A DNA stretch of 64,000 nt from assembly GCF_000333035.1 (NCBI RefSeq), contig NZ_BANU01000028.1, forward strand, positions 20,686 to 84,685, in the 5' to 3' direction. The DNA is from Gordonia sihwensis NBRC 108236 (GTDB lineage: Bacteria > Actinomycetota > Actinomycetes > Mycobacteriales > Mycobacteriaceae). How positions within the stretch are numbered: the stretch's first letter is position 1; every line of letters starts with the position of its first letter. This document shows positions 44,414 to 52,868 of this stretch, in pieces. The notes under the pieces are model-generated. The model saw only the letters and a program-made list of their open reading frames with translations, had not been told where the DNA came from and made no database searches. Both the position numbers and the translations under genes were made by a program.

Positions 44414-45370
44414 ATGACGCAGACGATTCTGGGGGCGAACGGTCAGATAGCGATCGGGTTGGCGCGTGAATTGCGGCGCTCATACACCGACGACCTTCGG
44501 CTCGTCAGCCGGAATCCTCGCAAGGTGGACGCCGCAGACCGCGTCGTGAGCGCCGATCTGCTCGACGCCGAGGAGACCGCGAAGGCGGTGGCCGGCAGTG
44601 AGATCGTGTATTTCACCGCCGGCCTCCCCGCGGACACGCAACTCTGGGAGACCCAGTTCCCGACGATGCTGCGCAATGCGCTGGACGCCGCCGAGTCCGC
44701 GCGAGCGAAGTTCGCCTACTTCGACAACACGTACATGTATCCGCAGGACGACCGCGTGCAGACTGAGGACACTCCGTTCGCGCCCGTCGGCCGCAAGGGC
44801 CGAGTCCGCGCCGACATGGCCACGATGGTGCTCGACGAGATCGCACGGCGCGACATCCCCGCCCTCATCGCCCGCGCCCCGGAGTTCTACGGCCCCGGGC
44901 GCACACAGGGATTCACCAACTCACTGGTCGTCGACCGAATCAAGGCCGGAAAGACGCCGCTGGTCCCGGTGCGGGCCGACCGTGCGCGCACCCTCATCTG
45001 GACACCCGACGCGAGCCGCGCACTCGCCGCTCTCGGCAATGCGCCGGACGCTTACGGTCAGACCTGGCACCTCCCGGTCGACCACAGTCACCCCACCTAC
45101 CGGGAATTCGTTCACATGGCCGCCGACGCCTTCGGCGCGCCCGACCGGTTCACCGTCATCCCCAAATGGGCTCTCACCGCCATCGGCACCGTCAGCCCGC
45201 AGGTGCGGGAGATCCGGGAGTTGCTACCCCGCTACGCTCACGACAACGTCTTCGACGCTTCGAAGTTCGCCGAGCGCTTCCCGGATTTCCGCATCACCAC
45301 GTACCGCGAGGGTCTGGGTGCGATCCGCGCCGAGTCGGCGGACCGGCCGGACCCGGCCGGCCACCGCTGA
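44414..45370 (+). CDS. NAD(P)-dependent epimerase/reductase-like SDR protein
   Basis: A 318-residue extended short-chain dehydrogenase. The N-terminal nucleotide motif is the shortened ILGANGQIAIGLAREL. KFAYFDNTYMYPQDD takes the place of the usual catalytic YxxxK region and lacks a clear Tyr-x3-Lys, so it may act as an atypical reductase or NAD-binding sensor. C-terminal VREIRELLPRYAHDNVFDAS is family-like. One of the 19-bp pseudo-palindromes lies in its promoter. The substrate is unknown. Confidence 0.75.
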   Translation: MTQTILGANGQIAIGLARELRRSYTDDLRLVSRNPRKVDAADRVVSADLLDAEETAKAVAGSEIVYFTAGLPADTQLWETQFPTMLRNALDAAESARAKFAYFDNTYMYPQDDRVQTEDTPFAPVGRKGRVRADMATMVLDEIARRDIPALIARAPEFYGPGRTQGFTNSLVVDRIKAGKTPLVPVRADRARTLIWTPDASRALAALGNAPDAYGQTWHLPVDHSHPTYREFVHMAADAFGAPDRFTVIPKWALTAIGTVSPQVREIRELLPRYAHDNVFDASKFAERFPDFRITTYREGLGAIRAESADRPDPAGHR

Positions 45371-45441
45371 GCCGACGACGCCGGGCCGACAACACTGAGC
45401 CGGCAGCGTCGCGGCGGCCCGAGCGCTCGTCCCGAACGTCG

Positions 45442-46290
45442 TCAGCTACGGAAGGCCGCGGCGATCAGATCGGCGGTGTACTGCCGTCCGGCGAGCGTCG
45501 GGTGGATCGGTACGCCGTCGTCCTTCGGCCCGACCCCGGTCATCGAGACATATCGCTGCCCGTCGGGGGCACACATGTCGTGTCCGGCCTGTTGATCGTC
45601 CGCCACGGTGAATCCCGCACGCTTCGCGGCACCGATGATCGTCGCATTCAGCTTGTTCTCGGCCCTGTTCGCGAAGGCGACCGCATCGCGTCCCATCAGG
45701 CCGTCGACGAAACATCCGCGCGGATCACCGGGAAGGACACGCAGGTACGGCAGCACGACGACCTTCGCATTAGGCGCCGCGGTGCGGATCGCAGCGTACA
45801 CCGTGTCGAGTCTGTGTCCGAGACGGTCGATCTTGGCCATTGTCGCCTCCCGGAACTGCGTATTGCACAACGCCCCGATCAAGCAGTTCGCCATCAGTCC
45901 GCCGAAGATCATCTCATCGTTGCCGCCGATCGAGACCGACACATAACGGGTCTTTCCGCTCAACCCGTTCAATTGACGTCCCTTGGGCGTGTTCTTGAGG
46001 ACGTCGACTGTCTCAGCGCCGCTGCACGCCCAGTCCGCGAAGCTCACGCGGAGTCGTTTCGCGACCAGATGGCCGACGTCGTCGGGCGCCTGGCTGCAGG
46101 ACGGTGTCGGGTTTCCTCGGCTGCCGTACAGGTCCGCCAGTGCGCCGGCCGCCACGTATGAGTCGCCGAGCGAGACGTACTGCGCCCCACGCGGTCCGAG
46201 ATCGGAAGCGGCGGAAGCGGCCGGAGCCGCGAGCCCGCCTCCGCCGAGCAATAGTGCGGAAGCCAGCGCTGCCGAGGCGAATCGTTTCAT
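45442..46290 (-). CDS. secreted SGNH/GDSL lipase-esterase
   Basis: A 282-residue secreted hydrolase. MKRFASAALASALLLGGGGL plus AAPAASA is a signal peptide. The mature protein has GDSYVAAGALAD (nucleophile block I), SIGGNDE (oxyanion block III) and the C-terminal DGVPIHPTLAGR (Asp-x-x-His block V). Paired cysteines suggest disulfides. Members hydrolyse lipid esters outside the cell. ATG 46290 is chosen over GTG 46293 for spacing from GAAGGAGAC. Confidence 0.88.
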   Translation of the reverse strand: MKRFASAALASALLLGGGGLAAPAASAASDLGPRGAQYVSLGDSYVAAGALADLYGSRGNPTPSCSQAPDDVGHLVAKRLRVSFADWACSGAETVDVLKNTPKGRQLNGLSGKTRYVSVSIGGNDEMIFGGLMANCLIGALCNTQFREATMAKIDRLGHRLDTVYAAIRTAAPNAKVVVLPYLRVLPGDPRGCFVDGLMGRDAVAFANRAENKLNATIIGAAKRAGFTVADDQQAGHDMCAPDGQRYVSMTGVGPKDDGVPIHPTLAGRQYTADLIAAAFRS

Positions 46291-46469
46291 CACGTCTCCT
46301 TCTCGATGCCACCGATCGACCGAAGGAATAGCCCTGAATCACATTCGACGTCGATGGTCGCCTATGTCACCACCGATGAGAATAGACATTCGTTACTCGC
46401 CGGTACAAGAGTTTGGTACCAATCAGTACCGCCCTACCGGCGAGCCGCGGCCACCCGCCACCGCGCCGA

Positions 46470-47153
46470 TCAGAGAAGAGCGGCCACCTTCTCCGCAGTC
46501 TCCTTAGCCGAACCCGGATTCTGTCCGGTCACGAGATTGCCGTCGACGACCACATAGGAGACGAAGGGCAACTTCGCCTTCTCGTAGAGAGCTCCGCGTT
46601 CTTTGCAGCGCTCCTCGGCGTTGTACGGCACGAGCTTGTCGACTCGGGCGAGCACTTCCTCCCGCCAAGCGAACCCGGTCATCCTCCGGCCGGCGATGAG
46701 ATACGAACCGTCGGACAGTCTGGTGTTGAGCAGACCGCAATATCCGTGACAGACGGACGAGACGATGCCGCCGCGCTCGAAGATCTCCCTGGTGATCCGC
46801 TGGAGTCCTTCACTGTCGGGAAAGTCGTACATCACGGCGTGACCGCCGGTGAAATAGATCGCGTCGAAATCCGCGGAGTCGACGTCCTCCGGGCTCAGCG
46901 TGTTCTCCAGGAGAGCCATCCGCGCGGGGTCGGCCCGCCACGCTTTGGCCGTCTTGTCATAGTTGGGGAACTTGAGCGCCCGCGGCTCGAGCGGCACCGC
47001 GCCGCCCTTGGGACTCACCAGAACCTGTTCGAAGCCCGCGTCTTCGAAGACGTGCCAGGCGTGAGTGAGTTCGGAGAGCCAGAGGCCGGTCTTGTGTGAG
47101 GGATCGTCGTAGTGACCCACATTGGTGACGACGTTGAGGATGCGCTTCGGCAT
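46470..47153 (-). CDS. DJ-1/PfpI family protein (Hsp31/HchA-like)
   Basis: A 227-residue class I glutamine-amidotransferase-like protein. The nucleophile cysteine is in SVCHGYCG, with FTGGHAVMYDFPDS before it and the active-site-type DDPSHKTGLWLSELTHAW at the N-terminus. This HchA-like layout is linked to glyoxalase III/deglycase or chaperone activity against reactive carbonyls. ATG 47153 is the start after GGGAGG. One 19-bp pseudo-palindrome lies upstream, shared with the divergent TetR gene. Confidence 0.85.
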   Translation of the reverse strand: MPKRILNVVTNVGHYDDPSHKTGLWLSELTHAWHVFEDAGFEQVLVSPKGGAVPLEPRALKFPNYDKTAKAWRADPARMALLENTLSPEDVDSADFDAIYFTGGHAVMYDFPDSEGLQRITREIFERGGIVSSVCHGYCGLLNTRLSDGSYLIAGRRMTGFAWREEVLARVDKLVPYNAEERCKERGALYEKAKLPFVSYVVVDGNLVTGQNPGSAKETAEKVAALL

Positions 47154-47243
47154 GGGGCAATGCCTCCCGGTAGATCGCCCGACAATCGGGATCGATTGGT
47201 GAATCTCGCGCACTCCGCGCCGAGCTCGTCGCCGGACACCGAC

Positions 47244-47262
47244 ATGTGCACGCCGCTTACAT
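47244..47262 (-). promoter_or_regulatory. 19-bp pseudo-palindrome, site 2 of 4 (DJ-1 / TetR divergent gap)
   Basis: Plus strand ATGTGCACGCCGCTTACAT; on the minus strand it reads ATGTAAGCGGCGTGCACAT, matching the ATGTAAGC half of the other sites. It lies 91 bp from the DJ-1 ATG and 106 bp from the TetR ATG, fit for autoregulation. Confidence 0.6.
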
Positions 47263-47367
47263 TATTGCTTCCGACCAAGGCCGTCAACGGAATGGGCCGA
47301 TTCGAGCGACGGAGCGAGGAGCCGACGCACCGATCGAGACACACTGTCCGCTTGGTACCGTTGGAGT

Positions 47368-47952
47368 ATGCAATCGCGTTCGGCGTATCACCACGGCGAC
47401 CTGCCTGCGACGCTCGTACGCACCGCGATCGAGCTGCTCGACGAGAACGGATCAGAGGCCGATCTCTCCCTGCGCGCCGTCGCCCGAAGCGCGGGAGTCT
47501 CCACCGGTGCACCGTACCGGCACTTCGCCGACCGCAACGCACTTCTCTCCGCAGTGGCCGCCGTCGGTTACCGGGACCTGGCCGCAGCCCTGGAAGCCGC
47601 GCACCCCTCTCCGCGCGACCCGTCCGACCTGGGCGAGATCGCTGTGGCGTACGTGCAATTCGCGATCACCCGTCCCGGACTGTTCCGCGTCATGTTCGGC
47701 GGAGTGTGCGACGCCGACAGCCCCGAACGCGTCGACGCCATTGAAGCCATCAACGCCTATCTGCTCGACATCGTGACGCGCACCATGCCGTCCGATACGC
47801 CGGAAACGGTGGCGACCGGCGCCTGGGCGCTGGTCCACGGCCTGGCGTTCCTCTTCCTCGACGGCAAGCTCGACTCCTCGTCGAGCGAGTTCGTCTCGTC
47901 GACCGTCCGGTCGGTCGTCACGGCGACGCTCCGCGCCCGCACCGAAGCCTGA
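47368..47952 (+). CDS. TetR family regulator, probable master of the local 19-bp-site regulon
   Basis: A 194-residue TetR-type repressor. The helix-turn-helix is LSLRAVARSAGVSTGAPYRH, followed by FADRNALLSAVAAVGYRDLA, and the C-terminal domain is of the WHG/TetR_C_33 kind (AYVQFAITRPGLFRVMFGG). It lies between the DJ-1 gene (divergent) and an acetoacetate-decarboxylase-like operon. Copies of a 19-bp pseudo-palindrome occur in front of both sides and of two further genes, so it is the natural candidate for binding them. The ligand is unknown. Confidence 0.85.
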   Translation: MQSRSAYHHGDLPATLVRTAIELLDENGSEADLSLRAVARSAGVSTGAPYRHFADRNALLSAVAAVGYRDLAAALEAAHPSPRDPSDLGEIAVAYVQFAITRPGLFRVMFGGVCDADSPERVDAIEAINAYLLDIVTRTMPSDTPETVATGAWALVHGLAFLFLDGKLDSSSSEFVSSTVRSVVTATLRARTEA

Positions 47953-48040
47953 CCGGAACCCCTTCCACCTCGCACCTCACCCGTATCGCCGACGCGACTC
48001 GCGCGACCCGTGGACAGTGCCGCAGTCGAGGTCTATGCTC

Positions 48041-48059
48041 ATGTAAGCAACGCATACAT
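48041..48059 (+). promoter_or_regulatory. 19-bp pseudo-palindrome, site 3 of 4
   Basis: ATGTAAGCAACGCATACAT, 21 bp before the ATG of the acetoacetate-decarboxylase-like gene. This is the most symmetric copy. Confidence 0.65.
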
Positions 48060-48080
48060 GAGGACGGAAGCGAGAACCCG

Positions 48081-48995
48081 ATGAGCACACCAGCCGAAGA
48101 CACCGTCGAGGTCGATCTGGGCGGCAGGACCGTCACGGTTCCCAGGGGAGGCTTGTTCGACCGTTATCGCATGGACACCCCGCTCGACGAGGTCGCGGAC
48201 GACCCGCGCGTACCCGGCGTCGACTTCTTCCGCGAACTCCCCAAGACGCAGGTCGAATCGCCCATCGGTCCCACGCGTACGCCGAACTTCTACTACTCGA
48301 TGTCGTCCGCCCGACTCACGATGCTCGCGCCGAGCAGCGCCATCCGTAAGCGGCTCCCCGATCAGCTGTCACCTCTCGAAATCGCCCCCGGCCTCGGTGT
48401 CGCATCCCTGATGCTGTTCCGCTACGACGTGTGCGACATCGACTTCTACACCGAAGCGGCCGTCGGCGTGGCGGTGCGCCCCGCCCGCAACGGTGGTCGC
48501 CGGACCGCCCTGGCCGACGTGATCGCCGCACTCGGAGACGATCATCTCCACACTTACGTGCTGTCGCTCCCGGTGAACACTGAGATCGCCCAGGTCCGCG
48601 GCCACGACGGCTACGGATTCCCGAAATGGGTCACCGACCTCGACGTCGACATCGACGACGCCCGCACCAGCGCACGGATCGCCAACAGCGACGGCGGGAT
48701 CGACCTCGAGTTCTCCGCCCGCACACCGAAGCAGAAGACCCACGCGAGCGGCGAGAAGGTCTCCACCCTGACCTCGTACACCCAGCGCGACGGCGCCTGG
48801 CATTCCACGTTGAATCAGACCAACGTCCTCCGGTCGGGCGGCGCACGGTTCCCGAGCGGGCTCGATCTGACTCTCGGGACGGGCCGACTGTCGGACGACC
48901 TGCGATCGCTCAAGCCGATCCGCACGATCCAGTTCGACGTGAACACCTCCGCGCAGGCGGCCCTGCACATGCCTGTCCCCTTCTCCGTTCGTTGA
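48081..48995 (+). CDS. acetoacetate decarboxylase family (ADC-fold) protein
   Basis: A 304-residue protein of the acetoacetate decarboxylase superfamily. GHDGYGFPKWVTDLDVDID places K182 at the position of the Schiff-base lysine of ADC, and MLAPSSAIRKRLPDQLSPLE fits the N-terminal part. The longer N-terminus and context suggest decarboxylase-like activity on another beta-keto acid or an aldolase/dehydratase role, as known for ADC-like relatives. Has a 19-bp operator candidate 21 bp upstream. An SDR and a quinone reductase follow in the same direction. Confidence 0.78.
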   Translation: MSTPAEDTVEVDLGGRTVTVPRGGLFDRYRMDTPLDEVADDPRVPGVDFFRELPKTQVESPIGPTRTPNFYYSMSSARLTMLAPSSAIRKRLPDQLSPLEIAPGLGVASLMLFRYDVCDIDFYTEAAVGVAVRPARNGGRRTALADVIAALGDDHLHTYVLSLPVNTEIAQVRGHDGYGFPKWVTDLDVDIDDARTSARIANSDGGIDLEFSARTPKQKTHASGEKVSTLTSYTQRDGAWHSTLNQTNVLRSGGARFPSGLDLTLGTGRLSDDLRSLKPIRTIQFDVNTSAQAALHMPVPFSVR

Positions 48996-49071
48996 ACGGC
49001 CGGGCCATGACCATTCACCACACCGTGCGACCGCAGAACGAAACACGCCGCCTGCCGAAGGGAGGCCGGTC

Positions 49072-49881
49072 ATGATCGGCGGATTCAACCATCGAGATCC
49101 GGTGCGCTACCAGGGAACGACGACACTGATCACCGGCGCGAGTTCCGGCCTCGGCGCCGAGTTCGCCGCACAGCTCGCACGCCGCGGCTCCGACGTGGTG
49201 CTGGTGGCACGTCGTGAGGAACGACTCCGCGAGTTGGCCGCACGGCTCGAACGCACTCACCGCATCACAGCGACTGTCATCGCGATGGATCTGCTGCGGT
49301 CCGACGCGGCGCCGGCGCTGAGCGCCGCGCTCACCGAGCGCGGAATCACGATCGATTCGTTGATCAACAACGCCGGTTTCGGGATCAAGGGAGCGTTCGC
49401 GGAGAACGACCCGACTGCCCTGGCCGACATGGTCACGCTGAATGTCTCGACGCTGACGGCGCTCACCCGGGAGTTCCTGCCTCACCTGCGCTCAAGCGGA
49501 CGTGGCGTACTGATCAACATCGCGAGCACGGCCGCACATCAGCCCACCCCCGGGATGGCGGCGTACGGCGCGTCTAAAGCCTATGTCCTCTCGCTGACCG
49601 AGGCGCTCGCCTACGAGTCGCGCGATTCCGGGCTCAGGGTTCTGTGCCTGAGCCCGGGACCCACGAGGACGGAGTTCTTCGACGTGGTCGGTACCGAAGA
49701 CGCTGCGGTCGGCCGCTTCCAGACACCCGCGCAGGTGGTCTCGAACGCGCTGGCCGAACTCGACCGTTCCCATCCCCGAGCCGGAATCGTCTCCGGCCGG
49801 ATCAACGCGATCAGTGCTGTCGCAGCCCGGCTCGCGCCTCGCTCGGTCGCCACCGCCGTCGCGGGTAAGGCATTGAAATGA
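49072..49881 (+). CDS. short-chain dehydrogenase/reductase
   Basis: A 269-residue classical SDR: NAD(P) motif TGASSGLG, LINNAGFG, the catalytic serine in NIASTAAHQ and tyrosine-lysine in YGASKAY, plus LSPGPTRTEF. The ARREERLRELAARL stretch after the first strand suggests NADPH preference. ATG 49072 follows GAAGGGAGGCCGGTC. Its TGA overlaps the next ATG (ATGA), so it is coupled with the quinone oxidoreductase. The substrate is unknown. Confidence 0.88.
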   Translation: MIGGFNHRDPVRYQGTTTLITGASSGLGAEFAAQLARRGSDVVLVARREERLRELAARLERTHRITATVIAMDLLRSDAAPALSAALTERGITIDSLINNAGFGIKGAFAENDPTALADMVTLNVSTLTALTREFLPHLRSSGRGVLINIASTAAHQPTPGMAAYGASKAYVLSLTEALAYESRDSGLRVLCLSPGPTRTEFFDVVGTEDAAVGRFQTPAQVVSNALAELDRSHPRAGIVSGRINAISAVAARLAPRSVATAVAGKALK

Positions 49882-50861
49882 CCGACATTCCGAAGACCAT
49901 GCGCGCCATCGTCGTCGACGACGAGAAGAACCTCGTGCTCGACGGCGTCGCCACTCCGATCCCCGCCGAGGGCGAGGTCCTCGTACGCGTCGCCGCCGCC
50001 GGCATCAACCGAGCCGACCTCATGCAGCGCCAGGGACTCTATCCGCCGCCGCCGGGCATCACCGACATCATGGGCATGGAGGTCTCGGGGACGGTCGCGG
50101 CGCTGGGGCCCGGAGTGGGCGACGTGGCAGTGGGCCAGGAGGTGTGTGCCCTCATCGCCGGCGGCGGGTACGCCCAGTACGCCGTCGTCCCCGCAACACA
50201 ACTGCTGCCGGTTCCCGCCGGGGTGCCGCTCGTCGACGCGGCCGCACTGCCCGAGGTGGCCAGTACCGTCTGGTCGACGATCGTCATGGACGCCGGGCTC
50301 CGGGCCGGAGAACTGTTCTTGGTGCACGGCGGCGGCAGCGGCATCGGCACGCACGCCATCCAGGTCGCGAAGGCGATCGGCGCCCGTGTCGCGGTCACCG
50401 TCGGCTCCGCGGGCAAGGCCGAGCGTGCCCGCGAACTCGGTGCCGACATCGTCATCAACTACCGGGAACAGGACTTCGCCGCCGAACTCTCCGGGCAGGT
50501 CGACGTGATCCTCGACATCATGGGCGGCAGCTACCTCTCGCGAAACATCGACGCGCTGAATGTCGGCGGTCGTCTCGTCGTCATCGGCATGCAGGGCGGG
50601 CTCACCGGCGAGGTGAACGTCGGCGCACTGATCGGCAAACGCGCCCGAGTGATCGGCTTGAACGTGCGGAACCGGCCGCTCACCGGACCGGGGTCGAAGG
50701 CCGACATCGTCGCGGCCGTCACCGCCGACGAGTGGCCGCTCGTCGAGCAGGGGCTGATCGCACCGGTCATCTCCGCCACTCTCCCCCTCGCCGAAGCCGA
50801 CCGGGGGCAGACTCTGCTGGAGTCCAAGGACTCCGTCGGCAAGGTGCTCCTGCTCCCCTGA
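49878..50861 (+). CDS. NAD(P)H quinone oxidoreductase, zinc-free MDR (PIG3/QorA-like)
   Basis: A 327-residue medium-chain reductase of the quinone-oxidoreductase group. MRAIVVDDEKNLVLDGVATP at the start, NRADLMQRQGLYPPPPG (family signature) and VHGGGSGIGTHAIQVAKAIG (NADPH loop); the zinc-binding cysteines are absent, as in this group. It would reduce quinones or alpha,beta-unsaturated carbonyls. Coupled to the SDR gene by ATGA. A detoxification role fits the surrounding set. Confidence 0.88.
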   Translation: MTDIPKTMRAIVVDDEKNLVLDGVATPIPAEGEVLVRVAAAGINRADLMQRQGLYPPPPGITDIMGMEVSGTVAALGPGVGDVAVGQEVCALIAGGGYAQYAVVPATQLLPVPAGVPLVDAAALPEVASTVWSTIVMDAGLRAGELFLVHGGGSGIGTHAIQVAKAIGARVAVTVGSAGKAERARELGADIVINYREQDFAAELSGQVDVILDIMGGSYLSRNIDALNVGGRLVVIGMQGGLTGEVNVGALIGKRARVIGLNVRNRPLTGPGSKADIVAAVTADEWPLVEQGLIAPVISATLPLAEADRGQTLLESKDSVGKVLLLP

Positions 50862-50925
50862 TCCGTCCGCTCATCCAGTGGTGAGCGAACGATGCGATCA
50901 CCCATGACCTCAAGGAGTTCCGCCC

Positions 50926-52299
50926 GTGAGCGAGAACCGTTCCACCGACCCCGCGCACCCGCAGGACGTCCCCGAGACGCGGGTCACCGGCGAGCCCGCG
51001 ACCCGGCGCTTCCTCTGGCATCCCCGGACCTGGATCGCCGCCGTCGTGCTCGTCATCGGACTGGGCTTCGCGATACCCGCGGTGTATCTCGGCGGCACCC
51101 TCGATCCCCAGGGCGACCTCGAGGACCTGCCCGTGGCGCTGGTCGTCACCCCGCAGACTGTCCAGCTCGGAGGGCAGAGCCCGGCAGGGCGGGTGGCCGA
51201 CGAGATCGCACGCCACGTCGACCCGCAGAAGATCGCTCTGCAGCGGCTGCCGGGTGACGAAGCGGATGCCCGCATGCGCGACGGCTCGATCGTCGGCATC
51301 ATCAGAATCCCCGCAGACTTCGACGCGCAGCTTGCGGCGCTGACCGGGCCGGGGCCCGGCGAACCCGCGAACGCCACCGTCCACCTCGACACCACGTCGC
51401 GGGCGGGCGCGATGACCACCGGCCTGTTCACCGGCAACGTGACCCCGGTGGTCGAAGCCGTGCGCACCGCCTTCGGCAGGCAACTCCTCGCGTCGGCCGG
51501 TTCTGCCCCGAACGTCGCGGCTGCCACGGCGCTCGCCACCCCGTTCTCGATCTCCACCGCTGCGCTCGACCCTCTCCCGTCCCACACGGGGCTCGGCACC
51601 AGCGTCTTCTATCTCGCGATCGTGCTGATCATCGTTGCGTTCATCGGTGCCTCGGCGATCCATCCGCTGATCGACACCGCCGTCGGCTTCCTACCCCAGG
51701 AGACCGGGCCGCGGGTTCGCCGTAACCCCTACCGACACCTGTCTCGGATGCGCACGCTGATCGCCAAATGGCTGGTCATGATCGGCGTGGCTCCGGCGAC
51801 CGCGGGCGCCGCACTGCTCATCGCGGGCCCGGTCCTGGGCATGCCGATGGCCAGACCGCTGGACCTGTGGCTGTTCTCGACCGCCGCGCTGATCGCGGTC
51901 GGACTAGGTGCGCTCACTGTGTTCGCCGTCTTCGGTTCCTTCGGTCCGCTGGTGAACACCTTCCTCTTCGTGGCCCTGGCGATGACGTCCTCCGGAGGCG
52001 CGATCCCGCTGGAAGCGACCCCCGACTTCTTCCGGACGATAGCGCCGGTGGAACCGATGCGAGCCATCGTCGACGGTCTGCGCTCGATGCTCTATCTGGA
52101 TTCGAGTCCGGGTTCGGGCCTCGGTCACGCCTGGGTGTATCTGGGCGTCCTCACCGCCGTCAGCGTGATCGTCGGACTCACCGCGACGCGGTTGTTCGAC
52201 CGCGTGCCGGCCTTCACCCGCCATCCCGATGACCCCGTACGCACAGCGCTCCGACCTCCCGAGCCCGCCACCGAAGAAACGACGAAAGGCGCGTCATGA
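50926..52299 (+). CDS. YhgE/Pip-like ABC-2-superfamily membrane protein (DUF3533-like)
   Basis: A 457-residue membrane protein: one N-terminal helix (~33-55), a long outside domain (LPVALVVTPQTVQLGGQSPA ... DTTSRAGAMTTGLFTGNVTP), then about five helices from residue ~225. This is the layout of YhgE/Pip or DUF3533 proteins, thought to work in export or phage/bacteriocin contact. GTG 50926 follows AAGGAGTTCCGCCC. Its TGA overlaps the next ATG. Substrate unknown. Confidence 0.75.
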   Translation: MSENRSTDPAHPQDVPETRVTGEPATRRFLWHPRTWIAAVVLVIGLGFAIPAVYLGGTLDPQGDLEDLPVALVVTPQTVQLGGQSPAGRVADEIARHVDPQKIALQRLPGDEADARMRDGSIVGIIRIPADFDAQLAALTGPGPGEPANATVHLDTTSRAGAMTTGLFTGNVTPVVEAVRTAFGRQLLASAGSAPNVAAATALATPFSISTAALDPLPSHTGLGTSVFYLAIVLIIVAFIGASAIHPLIDTAVGFLPQETGPRVRRNPYRHLSRMRTLIAKWLVMIGVAPATAGAALLIAGPVLGMPMARPLDLWLFSTAALIAVGLGALTVFAVFGSFGPLVNTFLFVALAMTSSGGAIPLEATPDFFRTIAPVEPMRAIVDGLRSMLYLDSSPGSGLGHAWVYLGVLTAVSVIVGLTATRLFDRVPAFTRHPDDPVRTALRPPEPATEETTKGAS

Positions 52300-52706
52300 C
52301 CGCATTCGATCCCGCCCGCTCCCGCTACGTCTCCGTCACGACCTTCCGGAAGTCGGGTGAGCGCGTGGCCACCCCGGTGTGGACGGTCCCGCTCGACGGC
52401 GGCCGGATCGGCGTGGTCACCGCACCCGAATCGGGGAAGGCCAAGCGGCTGCGCAATGATTCTCGAGTAGAGCTCACCGAATGCGACCTCCGCGGCCGGA
52501 TCGGCCCCGACGCTGTCACTCTGACCGGCCGGGCGACGATCACCGTCGGCGGGGCGGAACTCGATCGGGCACGGCGGGCCCTGCGCACCAAGTACGGAGT
52601 TCAGGCCGTCGTCGTCGGTGCATGGAGTTCGATCAAGGCCAAGCTGACGCGCCGCCCGCTCGGCGAGGCCGTCCTGGTCATCACGCTCGACGAAGCCCTT
52701 CGATAG
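52296..52706 (+). CDS. PPOX-class F420-dependent flavin/deazaflavin-binding protein
   Basis: A 136-residue split-barrel protein of the PPOX class (YVSVTTFRKSGERVATPVWT at the start, SGKAKRLRNDSRVELTECDL, and the C-terminal LGEAVLVITL). Related small proteins use F420 or flavin for redox on small substrates; F420 is made by mycobacteria and relatives. Coupled by ATGA to the upstream membrane protein. No substrate assigned. Confidence 0.82.
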   Translation: MTAFDPARSRYVSVTTFRKSGERVATPVWTVPLDGGRIGVVTAPESGKAKRLRNDSRVELTECDLRGRIGPDAVTLTGRATITVGGAELDRARRALRTKYGVQAVVVGAWSSIKAKLTRRPLGEAVLVITLDEALR

Positions 52707-52799
52707 CCCGCGCGATCCGGAGTCGGGCACGCCGGCGATTCTCCTCGCCGGAAGGTCTACCACTCGATCATCCACGGTGATAGCGTCGCAGGTGTCCGC

Positions 52800-52818
52800 A
52801 TGTAAGCAATGTCGACAT
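52800..52818 (+). promoter_or_regulatory. 19-bp pseudo-palindrome, site 4 of 4
   Basis: ATGTAAGCAATGTCGACAT, 50 bp before the ATG of the alpha/beta hydrolase gene. Shares the ATGTAAGCA half exactly with the 48041 site. Confidence 0.6.
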
Positions 52819-52868
52819 TGTGGACTCCGGCACGCAACAGAACATCCGACACGCTGAACGGAGTTGTC

